From: Gammaproteobacteria bacterium
GTDB lineage: Bacteria; Pseudomonadota; Gammaproteobacteria; Xanthomonadales; SZUA-36
Reading direction: 5' to 3'
Assembly (NCBI GenBank): GCA_030426265.1
Contig: JAUHYP010000005.1
Location: forward strand, 1-64,000
Length of the DNA: 64,000 nt
This document shows positions 19,340 to 26,657 of the stretch, one piece after another. The first letter of the stretch is position 1. Each line of letters opens with the position of its first letter. Under the pieces are notes generated by a model that was given only the letters and a program-made list of their open reading frames with translations, made no database searches and was not told the DNA's origin. The translations under genes were made by a program, and so were the position numbers.

Positions 19340-20083
19340 TCAGTAAGGCCTGAAGCCCACGAACCCCCGCAAGGTATCCGTAATCCCCTTGATGAATGAC
19401 TTTGCGCCGGACTCGGCGATCACGATGCGGTCGTTGCCAATCACTTCGGGGTCGCGCTTTTCGCCGGCGATGATCTCTTCGAGATTCACCACGTAACCGA
19501 CCACTTCGCCCGGGCCCAGGGTGCGAAAGACGATGATCTCTTCCTCGTCGGCGAGGCGGTTGGTGCCGCCGGCCATGGCCAGGGCTTCGAGCAGGGTGGT
19601 GTGCCCCTTCAAAGGGTAGATGCCCGGCTTCTCGACCGCGCCCATCAGGGTGACCTGCTGGCTGGCATAGTCGGAAATGTCGATGTTGACCTGCGGATCC
19701 TGCAAGTAATCGACTTCGTACAGCTGGGCGATCAGGTCCTCCGCCTGTTCGGGCGTGAGGCCGGCCACCTGCACGTTGCCGATCAGCGGCATGCGGATGA
19801 AGCCGCGGGAATTCACTTTCTCCACGCCGGAAAGCTCATCCACCTGGAAAATCTCGATTTCCAGCTCGTCGGCGGGACCAATCACGTAGCCGGCCTCGGA
19901 CAGCAGAAATCCACTGCCCTTGTCGGCGCCGTCAGGGATGGCGCCCAGCTCACCGCCCGCGCGCGGGCCGGCGCCGGTGTCGAGATCGGTGAAATTGGTG
20001 GCGGGTTGGTCGTCCTGCGCCCAGGCGAGCGAAGTCGCCAGCAGAAGCACAGGGGCCAATCGTCTGAAACGTCGTGCGTCCAT
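19340..20083 (-). CDS. Polysaccharide export protein, short Wza-like
   Basis: About 247 aa. A signal peptide precedes a Poly_export domain with YVIGPADELEIEIFQVDELSG and a following SLBB-type fold (VTLMGAVEKPGIYPLKGHTTLLEALAMAGG). The family forms the periplasmic and outer-membrane channel for capsule or exopolysaccharide. It is much shorter than E. coli Wza (about 380 aa), with one SLBB domain and no obvious C-terminal transmembrane helix, closer to EpsE/GfcE-type short forms. I see no lipobox. Start codons at 20083 and 20086 are adjacent, just behind a G-tract. No Wzc kinase or Wzb phosphatase lies in the window. Confidence 0.85.
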   Translation of the reverse strand: MDARRFRRLAPVLLLATSLAWAQDDQPATNFTDLDTGAGPRAGGELGAIPDGADKGSGFLLSEAGYVIGPADELEIEIFQVDELSGVEKVNSRGFIRMPLIGNVQVAGLTPEQAEDLIAQLYEVDYLQDPQVNIDISDYASQQVTLMGAVEKPGIYPLKGHTTLLEALAMAGGTNRLADEEEIIVFRTLGPGEVVGYVVNLEEIIAGEKRDPEVIGNDRIVIAESGAKSFIKGITDTLRGFVGFRPY

Positions 20084-20157
20084 CATCCCCCCCAGGCGTG
20101 GAACGGAACCGTGAATCAAGTATGGCACGGTTTCATGAAATGTGTGGGTCGGTCGGT

Positions 20158-23100
20158 TCAGGCCTGCCGGGCCGGATCGGTGCCGACGCCGCCGGCTCCG
20201 CCACGGCGTGAGCGTGCGCCCATCCACCGCTGCACGTCATCCAGCGCCATGTACAGGCACGGCACCACCACCAGCATGATCGAGGTCGAGAACAGGATCC
20301 CGAAGCCCAGCGAGATCGCCATCGGCACCAGGTGGTAGGCCTGCAGGGAGGTCTCCATGATGATGGGGGCGACGCCGCCGAAGGTGGTCAGGGTGGTCAG
20401 CACGATGGGACGGAAGCGGCGCGTGCCGGCCTCGAGTACGGCGTCGAAGGCGCCCAGTTCCTCGCGCTTGCCGTTGGCGTAATGCACCATGATCAGCGCG
20501 CCGTTCACCACCACGCCGCTGACGGCCACCACGCCCATCATGCTCACCAGCGACAGGTCGTAGCCCAGGATCATGTGGCCCAGGATGGCGCCCACCACGC
20601 CGAATGGGATGGAGGTCATCACGATCAGCGGCTGGGTGTAGCTGCCGAAGGCGATGGCCAGCAGGGCATAGATTGCGAACAGCGCCAGGCCGAAGCCCCC
20701 CCACAGGCTGGCGGTGGACTCGCGCATTTCCGCCTCATTGCCCTCGAAGGTCCAGGTCAGGCCCGGAAAATCCGCCCGCAGCTGCGGCAACACGTCGGTC
20801 CGGATGGCCGCCAGCAGCCGCCCGGTGGCGCTTTGTGGCACCACGTCGGTGCTGACGGTGATCACGCGGCGCCCGTCGCGGCGGTCGATGTTCCGGAACG
20901 CCGTGTCCTGGCTGACGCTCACCACATCCAGCAGCGGCACCTCGGTGCCGTCGGGCGCGCGCACCACGAAGTTCTCCAGGTAGCGCAGATCCTCGCGCTC
21001 TTCCTCGGGCAGCTTGACGCGCACTTCCACCTCGTTGGTGCCGCGCAGGAACCGCAGCGCCACCGCGCCGAAGAAGGCGTCGCGCACCTGGCGGCCCACC
21101 TCGTTCGGCGTCAGGCCCAGGGCCCGGCCCTCGGGCAGCAGGGTGAAGCTCAGCTGCGACTTGCCCGGCTGGTAATTGGTGTTCACGCCGTCGGCGGCCG
21201 CATAGGCCTCCAGGCGCAGGACCAACTCTTCGCTGGCGCGGGTCAGCAGGTCGACATTCGCGTGGCTGAGGTCGATCTCGATGTCCTTGCGCCAGCTGCC
21301 CGGGCCGCGTTCGGCCTCGAAGGTGATCTGGTCCACGCCGTCGATGTCTCCGATCTGGTCGCGCCACAGCTGGATGACCTCGCGCGCGCTCATGCTGCGC
21401 TCGTCGGGCGGCTTCATGACGATCTCCACGTCCACGAAGCTCGAGCCGCCGCGCACATTCGTCTTCACGCCCTCGGCCGCGCGATAGAGGTCATGCTCGT
21501 CGAACATGCGCATGGTGGCTTCGGTGACCTCCACGGCGATGGCTGCGGCCTGGTCGCGGGTGGTGCCGGTGGGCAGGCGCACGCCGGCCTCGATCTCATC
21601 CGCCGCCAGTTCGGGCATCAGCACCATGCCCATGTGGTCGCTGAGCGCGTAGCCGCCGGTCACCGCCAGCAGCGTGGTCGCGGCCGTCAAGGAAATCAGG
21701 CGATGGCGCAGACACATCGACAGGAAGGGTTTGTAGCGCGTGTCGATCCAGTGGCTGACGCCCTTGGCGAAGGCCCGCTGGCGCCGGTGTAGTGCGTCAG
21801 TGAACCGATTTCGGGTGCGGTCCTTCACGTGGGCCAGGTGGGCCGGCAGGATGAACAGCGCCTCGGCCAGGCTGAACAGCAGCACCGCCACCACCACCAC
21901 GGGCAGTGGCCACCAGTAGTTACCCATGGTGCCGGGCAGGAACATCACCGGCAGGAAGGCCACCACGTTGGTCAGGATGGAGAAGGTCACGGGCCAGGCC
22001 ATTTCCTTTGCGCCCTGGATCGCCGCGTCCATGCCGCTCATGCCCTGCTCGCGGTACTCGTAGACGTTCTCGCCCACCACGATGGCGTCGTCCACCACGA
22101 TGCCCAGCGCCACCAGGAAGCCGAACATCGACACCATGTTGATGCTCACGCCCAGCCAGGGCATAACGGTGATGGAGCCGACGAAGGCGATGGTCATGCC
22201 CATCATGATCCAGAAGGCCAGGCGGTACTCCAGAAACAGGCTGAGGATCAGCACGATGATGACGATGGCCATCGCGCCGTTCTCCAGCAGCAGGTCCATG
22301 CGGTCCTCGAAGTCCTTGGCCGCGTTGCCGTCGATGCGCCAGGAGATGCCTTCGGGCAGGGTCTGGTCCAGGTCGGCCAGCACCACTTCCACCGCGGCGG
22401 CCACATCCAGCGGCGACTGGTCGCCGATGCGGAAGATTTCCAGGTCGATGGAGGGGCGGCGGTTGAACTGGCTCTGGAAGCCGACTTCCTCGAAGCCGTC
22501 GCGGATCTCGGCGATGTCCGCCAGGGTGACGGGTGCACCGGTCTGCGCGCTGCGAATGACGATCTCGCCCAACTGGTCGGCCCATTGCTTGCGCTCGTCC
22601 ACGCGCAGCAGGATCTGCCCGCCGCTGGTGTCGATGGAGCCGGCCGGCACGTCGCGGCTGGACTGCTCGATCAGGTTGGCCACCTCGCCCAGGGTCAGGC
22701 CGTACTCGCGCAGCCGGGCGGACGAGATCTCGACGTGCGTGATGTAGTCCAGTGCGCCGCCAATCTCCACCATGGAAATCGCCGGCTGGGTCAGCAACTG
22801 GTCGCGCACGCGCTCGGCCAGCTGGCGCATGGTCCAGACGTCGGCGTCGCCGTAGAGGGCGATCTCCATCACGTCGCGCACCCGCTCCTGCAGGCGCACC
22901 TCGGGCTCCTCGGCGTCGTCGGGGAAGGTGCGTATCTGCGTGATGGCCTGGTCGATGTCCTGGAAGGCCTTGATGCGGTCGATGCCGGCGACCAGTTCCA
23001 GGCTGACGAAACCGCGGCCTTCCCAGGCCCGGGAGGTGATCTCGCGGATGCCGGGCACGCCGCGGATGGCCTCCTCGATGGGCAGAACGATGCCCTGCTC

Positions 23101-23313
23101 CACTTCCCCCGGCGCGGCGCCGGGATAGTTCACCACCACTTCGACGATATCCAGTGCGAAGTCGGGATCGACTTCCTTCTGCATGGTCCAGGCGGTGTAG
23201 ATGCCCCCGCCCAGCAGGATGAACATCAGCAGGTTGGCAGCGATGGCGTTGTGCGCCATCCAGGCAATGGGGCCGCGACGGGTGCCGTCGGGGGTGCGGC
23301 CGAAGGCGTTCAC
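20158..23313 (-). CDS. RND-family efflux pump, inner-membrane permease
   Basis: 1051 aa, the usual length for AcrB/MdtB-like permeases. A first helix near residues 20-38 is followed by a large periplasmic domain, then a helix block with [29 protein letters not shown]-type helix 4 carrying the two conserved aspartates, then the second half repeated. It works with the adaptor encoded immediately upstream and an outer-membrane channel not seen here. The start is GTG 23313. An ATG-led 24-codon frame links it to the adaptor stop. Substrate class is not clear; it looks closer to multidrug than to heavy-metal pumps. Confidence 0.9.
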   Translation of the reverse strand: MNAFGRTPDGTRRGPIAWMAHNAIAANLLMFILLGGGIYTAWTMQKEVDPDFALDIVEVVVNYPGAAPGEVEQGIVLPIEEAIRGVPGIREITSRAWEGRGFVSLELVAGIDRIKAFQDIDQAITQIRTFPDDAEEPEVRLQERVRDVMEIALYGDADVWTMRQLAERVRDQLLTQPAISMVEIGGALDYITHVEISSARLREYGLTLGEVANLIEQSSRDVPAGSIDTSGGQILLRVDERKQWADQLGEIVIRSAQTGAPVTLADIAEIRDGFEEVGFQSQFNRRPSIDLEIFRIGDQSPLDVAAAVEVVLADLDQTLPEGISWRIDGNAAKDFEDRMDLLLENGAMAIVIIVLILSLFLEYRLAFWIMMGMTIAFVGSITVMPWLGVSINMVSMFGFLVALGIVVDDAIVVGENVYEYREQGMSGMDAAIQGAKEMAWPVTFSILTNVVAFLPVMFLPGTMGNYWWPLPVVVVAVLLFSLAEALFILPAHLAHVKDRTRNRFTDALHRRQRAFAKGVSHWIDTRYKPFLSMCLRHRLISLTAATTLLAVTGGYALSDHMGMVLMPELAADEIEAGVRLPTGTTRDQAAAIAVEVTEATMRMFDEHDLYRAAEGVKTNVRGGSSFVDVEIVMKPPDERSMSAREVIQLWRDQIGDIDGVDQITFEAERGPGSWRKDIEIDLSHANVDLLTRASEELVLRLEAYAAADGVNTNYQPGKSQLSFTLLPEGRALGLTPNEVGRQVRDAFFGAVALRFLRGTNEVEVRVKLPEEEREDLRYLENFVVRAPDGTEVPLLDVVSVSQDTAFRNIDRRDGRRVITVSTDVVPQSATGRLLAAIRTDVLPQLRADFPGLTWTFEGNEAEMRESTASLWGGFGLALFAIYALLAIAFGSYTQPLIVMTSIPFGVVGAILGHMILGYDLSLVSMMGVVAVSGVVVNGALIMVHYANGKREELGAFDAVLEAGTRRFRPIVLTTLTTFGGVAPIIMETSLQAYHLVPMAISLGFGILFSTSIMLVVVPCLYMALDDVQRWMGARSRRGGAGGVGTDPARQA

Positions 23314-23384
23314 GGGGTGGCGGCCAGGGTCTGGTCGGGGGCGTTCATCACCGGACGATCGGATACTGGCCCGTCAGGATTCAT
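23310..23384 (-). CDS. Possible 24-codon coupling peptide between pump genes
   Basis: This frame starts with an ATG that overlaps the adaptor stop (ATGA at 23384-23381). It ends with a TGA that overlaps the permease GTG start (GTGA at 23313-23310). The peptide would begin [12 protein letters not shown] and end in LAATP. It could carry ribosomes from adaptor to permease. It could instead be the true permease N-terminus displaced by a one-base indel, since both frames start Met/Val-Asn-Ala. No function is claimed for the peptide itself. Confidence 0.3.
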   Translation of the reverse strand: MNPDGPVSDRPVMNAPDQTLAATP

Positions 23385-24685
23385 GAGTCAGCCACCCGGT
23401 CATTCCCGCTGCCGGCGCCGGTGCTGACGCCGGCGGTGCGCAGCCGCAGGCGGATGCCTTCCTTCACCGTGGCCAGGTTGGTGGTGATCACCTGGTCCCC
23501 GGCGGACAGGCCCTCGCCGATGTAGGCGTAGGTCGCGTCCTGGAACACCACGTCGACCGGCTGGATGGCGAGCGCGCCCTCGCGCACCAGCCACACGGTG
23601 TCGCCCTGGCGGATGTACTCGCGCGGCAGCTTGAGCGCGCCGGTGATCTCCCGGCCCTCGATGCGCGTGTCCACGAAGGCGCCGATGATCAGCGAGGGCT
23701 TTCCTTCGTTGGCCGGCTGGCGCGACAGCGGGTCCTTCACCACCACCAGCACGCGCGCCAGTCGGGTACCGGCCTCGAGCTGACCCACCAGTTGGTCCAG
23801 CACGCCTTCGCGCACCTCGTCTTCAGGCCAGGCGTTGCGGTGATGCACCAGAACGGGCGAGCCGCCTTCGCCATGCTCGGCGCGATCCCGGTCGGAAAAT
23901 ACCAGCCAGCGCAGCTTGTCCAGCGGCACGGTGGCCTCGACCCAGTATTCGTCCAGGCCGACCAGCTGGGCCAGGGCCTCGCCGGCAGAAATCTGGGAGC
24001 CGAGGTTGATGGTGCGCGACACCACCTGGGCATCGAAAGGCGCACGCAATGTGGTGCGCTCCAGGTTCAGCCGGGCCTGGGCCTCGGCGGCGCGGGCGGC
24101 GGTCACGACCGCCTCGGCGCTGCGGACCTGCGGCTCGCGGAGCACCAGGGCCAGGTTGGCCGGTTGCAGCTCCTCGCCGCGGTCGGCCTTCAGTTCGCGG
24201 TATTCACGTTCGGCCTGCAGGGCGCGGCCCTGTTCCAGTTCCAGCGCGGCGATGGCCTGCTCCAGCTCGCTCTGGCGCTGCAGCAGGGTATTGCGGTAGT
24301 CGGCGTCCTCGATGCGCAGCAGGGTCTCGCCGGCCTTGACGAAGCCACCGGGCACCAGGTGGGGCGACAGTTCCGTCACCTCGCCGGACACGCGCGAGCG
24401 CAACGCCACTTCCTGCGCCGGGCGCACGCTGCCCAGGGCCTGGATCACGGGGCGGAAGGCGCCGGACTCCGGCCGGGTCACGTCCACCAGCATGGCGGTC
24501 TGGCGCACCGCGTCCTCGCGCTCGGCGCCGGGCTCGGTGTTGAAGATCAGCCACAGCGTGGCGGCGCCGGCCGCCAGCAGCACGGCGCAGATGGCCAGTG
24601 TGCGGCCGATGCCCGGGCGCGCAGATTCCGGATGGTTGTGTTCGTCACTCACGAATGACCGTGCCCTTCGCTCGAAAGCATTCAA
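23381..24685 (-). CDS. RND efflux periplasmic adaptor (membrane fusion protein)
   Basis: 434 aa. One N-terminal hydrophobic segment (about residues 29-47, TLAICAVLLAAGAATLW) anchors it to the inner membrane. A lipoyl/barrel-sandwich region (GEVTELSPHLVPGGFVKAGE), a long alpha-hairpin (about 130-200) and a beta-barrel region (LRAPFDAQVVSRTINLGSQI) follow. This is the HlyD/AcrA-like adaptor layout. The listed start is TTG 24685; GTG 24652 is an alternative. A Fur-box-like site lies 46 bp upstream. It is the first gene of the pump operon. Confidence 0.88.
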   Translation of the reverse strand: MNAFERRARSFVSDEHNHPESARPGIGRTLAICAVLLAAGAATLWLIFNTEPGAEREDAVRQTAMLVDVTRPESGAFRPVIQALGSVRPAQEVALRSRVSGEVTELSPHLVPGGFVKAGETLLRIEDADYRNTLLQRQSELEQAIAALELEQGRALQAEREYRELKADRGEELQPANLALVLREPQVRSAEAVVTAARAAEAQARLNLERTTLRAPFDAQVVSRTINLGSQISAGEALAQLVGLDEYWVEATVPLDKLRWLVFSDRDRAEHGEGGSPVLVHHRNAWPEDEVREGVLDQLVGQLEAGTRLARVLVVVKDPLSRQPANEGKPSLIIGAFVDTRIEGREITGALKLPREYIRQGDTVWLVREGALAIQPVDVVFQDATYAYIGEGLSAGDQVITTNLATVKEGIRLRLRTAGVSTGAGSGNDRVADS

Positions 24686-24730
24686 TCATGGTACTGGATT
24701 TGGCCCATCAGCCCGTGAAGGGCGCGCCAA

Positions 24731-24749
24731 AATGAGAATGACTCGCATT
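24731..24749. promoter_or_regulatory. Fur-box-like operator before the RND pump operon
   Basis: The plus strand reads AATGAGAATGACTCGCATT. Its complement, AATGCGAGTCATTCTCATT, is close to the proteobacterial Fur box pattern GCGAATGATTCTCATT. It lies 46-64 bp upstream of the adaptor start, a sensible promoter position. It suggests iron-repressed expression of the pump. The match is imperfect, so this is a candidate. Confidence 0.5.
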
Positions 24750-24784
24750 ATGGGGGTTTGGTTCCCCCAAAGAAAGGTAGGCCT

Positions 24785-24883
24785 GGGGTCAGAGTAAAGG
24801 GACAGAGTAAAAACGCCTGTTGGATGCTCCAGAGACTGAAATGTGTTCAGGGCGTTTTTACTCTGTCCCTTTACTCTGACCCC
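24785..24883. repeat. Hairpin repeat, copy 1 (33-base perfect arms)
   Basis: Perfect 33-base inverted arms lie at 24785-24817 and 24851-24883 around a 33-base loop. The outer ends are GGGGTCAGAGTAAAGGGACA on the left and its complement on the right. A second copy lies at 26560-26646 on the other side of the serine hydrolase gene. GGGGTCAGAGT-type ends are, as I recall, common in REP-like elements mobilised by RAYT transposases in gammaproteobacteria; no transposase is present here. It probably also acts as a 3' hairpin for the hydrolase transcript. Confidence 0.8.
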
Positions 24884-24912
24884 ATCACTGACCCCATCAC
24901 TGACCCCATCAC
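24877..24912. repeat. Three tandem 12-base units at the repeat edge
   Basis: The 12-mer TGACCCCATCAC occurs three times in a row, extending the right arm of the hairpin repeat. The TGA stop codon of the serine hydrolase gene (24909-24911 on the minus strand) lies inside the third unit, so the repeat defines the end of that protein. Confidence 0.85.
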
Positions 24913-26465
24913 TGCACTGCGGCGCGCCGGTAGTTGCGGTCGTCCCATTCCAGGCCGGTGATGGCGCCGTCGGCGTCGCGGCTGAACCGGAAGGCTTCCA
25001 GGGATTCGAAGGGGGCGGTCTGGGCGGCGAACAGGTCCGGGCTGGCCGGTTGCAGGGTTTCGCGGATGTCGCCCCAGTGCAGCACCAGCGAGTCGCCCTC
25101 GCGCACGATGCGCAGGTCCAGGTAGGGCTCGCCCATGGCCCAGTGGCCGACGTAGGCGTCGAGATCGGCCGTGGTGGGGGCCCAGGTCCAGCCGTTCCAG
25201 CGTTCATCGGCCCGCTGCTCGGCGTCCCGCTTCTGGCGGTGGTCGAGCAGTTGCGCGGTGCGTTTCGGGTACTGGTCGATGCGCGCTGTACGCCACTTCT
25301 CCGCATCCGGATCGTCGACCAGGAACTGCAGGAACATGGTCACCGTCCGGCTGGTCAGCCAGCCGGTCATGTTGTCGGAGTTGGAAAAGGCCGCCACGCC
25401 AACGCCCAGGTCCGGGCTGAAGGCCATCATCGTGCGGTTGCCGGTGTAGCCCCCACCATGGATGTAGACGGTGTGGCCCTGGAAGTCGCACAGGTTCCAA
25501 CCCAGGGAGTAGCCGCTGCAGGGCAGCTCGTAGGGGTTGCGGCCATCTTCCATGCCGGTTTCCGCGTACGAGGTCTGGGCCGTCTTGACCATGGACGGCG
25601 TGAGACCCGAGACCGGCATCTCGCCACCCAGCTGCAGCTGGAGGAAGCGCGCCATGTCGCCGGTGGAGCTGACCAGGCCGCCGGCCGACTGCATCTTGCC
25701 GTCGGTCTTGGGTCGCACCGGGTACCAGCCCCCCGCCGCACCCGGCCCATCGCCTTGCCAGATGTGGCTCCAGGCCAGGTCGTCCAGCGGGAAGTCCGTG
25801 GTGCGGGCGGAGGTGTGCGCCAGGTTCAGCGGATCGAAGATCACCTCGTCCAGCCAGGCCTGCCAGCGCTTGCCCGTGGCCTGCTCGAGGATGGCGGTGT
25901 AGAGGTTGTAGCCCAGGTTGGCGTAGCGGAAGCCGGGCTCGCGCGCCTCGCCGAAGTTCTTGATCAGGCGCGGGTAGTCTTCCGGGCGTACGCGGGTGAC
26001 GTAGGCCTCCAGCGTGGTGATCAGCCCAACCTCGAGCGGCACCTCGTGGCTGAGCAGGTCGCGAAGCGTCCAGGCGGTGGGGTCGACGCCCTCGGGAAAG
26101 ATGTCCGCCGGCCAGTGATCGGCCAGGGTGTCGTCCAGGTCCAGGATGCCCCGCTCGTCCAGATTGGCGGCCAACAGGCCCACGTAGGCCTTGGTCTGCG
26201 AAGCGATGTAAATGGGCGTGTCCGGCGTCAGCGGCGCGCCGGTGGCGGCATTGCGCTCGCCGAGCGTGCGCTCCAGCAGCACTTCGTCGGCGGTGACCAC
26301 GGTCACAGCGTAGCCCGGGCCCAGGTCCGGAATGGCCTGGATGAAGGCGTCGAGCTGTTCCGCAGCCTCGCGGGGCGTGGCGGCATGGGCCGTGTTGGCG
26401 CCCAGCATCAAGGCCAGCGTCAGCAAGGATTCAGAAAAGAAAAAGGCGTGTTTGATGTCGGCCAT
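24909..26465 (-). CDS. Exported serine hydrolase, class C beta-lactamase type
   Basis: 518 aa. A hydrophobic N-terminus ends AHA, so export is expected. The catalytic SxxK is Ser89-Gln-Thr-Lys92 (IASQTK), the tyrosine motif is YAN in FRYANLGYN, and the third motif is HGGG in VYIHGGGYTG. This is the beta-lactamase/DD-peptidase/esterase fold. The extra C-terminal domain (about residues 400-518) resembles the lipocalin-like tail of many such hydrolases. The start is ATG 26465 after GGAGGGA. It is flanked on both sides by hairpin repeats and its stop lies within one. The substrate is unknown; esterase or peptidase activity is as likely as beta-lactamase. Confidence 0.85.
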   Translation of the reverse strand: MADIKHAFFFSESLLTLALMLGANTAHAATPREAAEQLDAFIQAIPDLGPGYAVTVVTADEVLLERTLGERNAATGAPLTPDTPIYIASQTKAYVGLLAANLDERGILDLDDTLADHWPADIFPEGVDPTAWTLRDLLSHEVPLEVGLITTLEAYVTRVRPEDYPRLIKNFGEAREPGFRYANLGYNLYTAILEQATGKRWQAWLDEVIFDPLNLAHTSARTTDFPLDDLAWSHIWQGDGPGAAGGWYPVRPKTDGKMQSAGGLVSSTGDMARFLQLQLGGEMPVSGLTPSMVKTAQTSYAETGMEDGRNPYELPCSGYSLGWNLCDFQGHTVYIHGGGYTGNRTMMAFSPDLGVGVAAFSNSDNMTGWLTSRTVTMFLQFLVDDPDAEKWRTARIDQYPKRTAQLLDHRQKRDAEQRADERWNGWTWAPTTADLDAYVGHWAMGEPYLDLRIVREGDSLVLHWGDIRETLQPASPDLFAAQTAPFESLEAFRFSRDADGAITGLEWDDRNYRRAAVQ

Positions 26466-26559
26466 CGCTGGCTCCCTCCATCGTCTGTCGAATCAATCAA
26501 TCGACCCAATGGACGTGGGGGGCGGAGAAATGGTTACGGCGAAAAACCTGGAAAAACCT

Positions 26560-26646
26560 GGGGTCAGAGTAAAAACGCCTGTTGAGCGCTCCAAGCGCTG
26601 AATGTGTGACCAGGGCGTTTTTACTCTGTCCCTTTACTCTGACCCC
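26560..26646. repeat. Hairpin repeat, copy 2 (left arm shortened by 13 bases)
   Basis: The right arm (26614-26646) is identical to copy 1. The left arm (26560-26579) is 20 bases, lacking 13 internal bases that in copy 1 lie between two CAGAGTAAA direct repeats. The loop is related to that of copy 1 but diverged. It lies 11 bp after the symporter fusion gene and before the hydrolase gene. Two tandem GAAAAACCTG units (26541-26560) precede it. Confidence 0.8.
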
Positions 26647-26657
26647 ATCACTTCCCG

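Noticed and set aside
20123-20137. Possible sigma-54 promoter (TGGCACGG) before the Wza-like gene
   Set aside because: The -12 GC is missing at the required ten-base distance from GG, and the strand points away from the Wza-like gene.
21829-23427. Plus-strand open frame of about 530 codons across the RND permease and adaptor end
   Set aside because: Gly/His/Gln-rich antisense translation without motifs; the minus strand encodes a textbook RND permease.
24758-24961. Open frame reading through the hairpin repeat with a tripeptide-like repeat
   Set aside because: The repeats in the peptide are just the translated tandem 12-mers; it is antisense to the hydrolase end and has no start signal.
24909-26465. 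Antibiotic-resistance beta-lactamase
   Set aside because: The motifs only define the serine hydrolase fold. The long extra C-terminal domain and genomic setting are those of general esterase/peptidase relatives, so a resistance call would go beyond the evidence.
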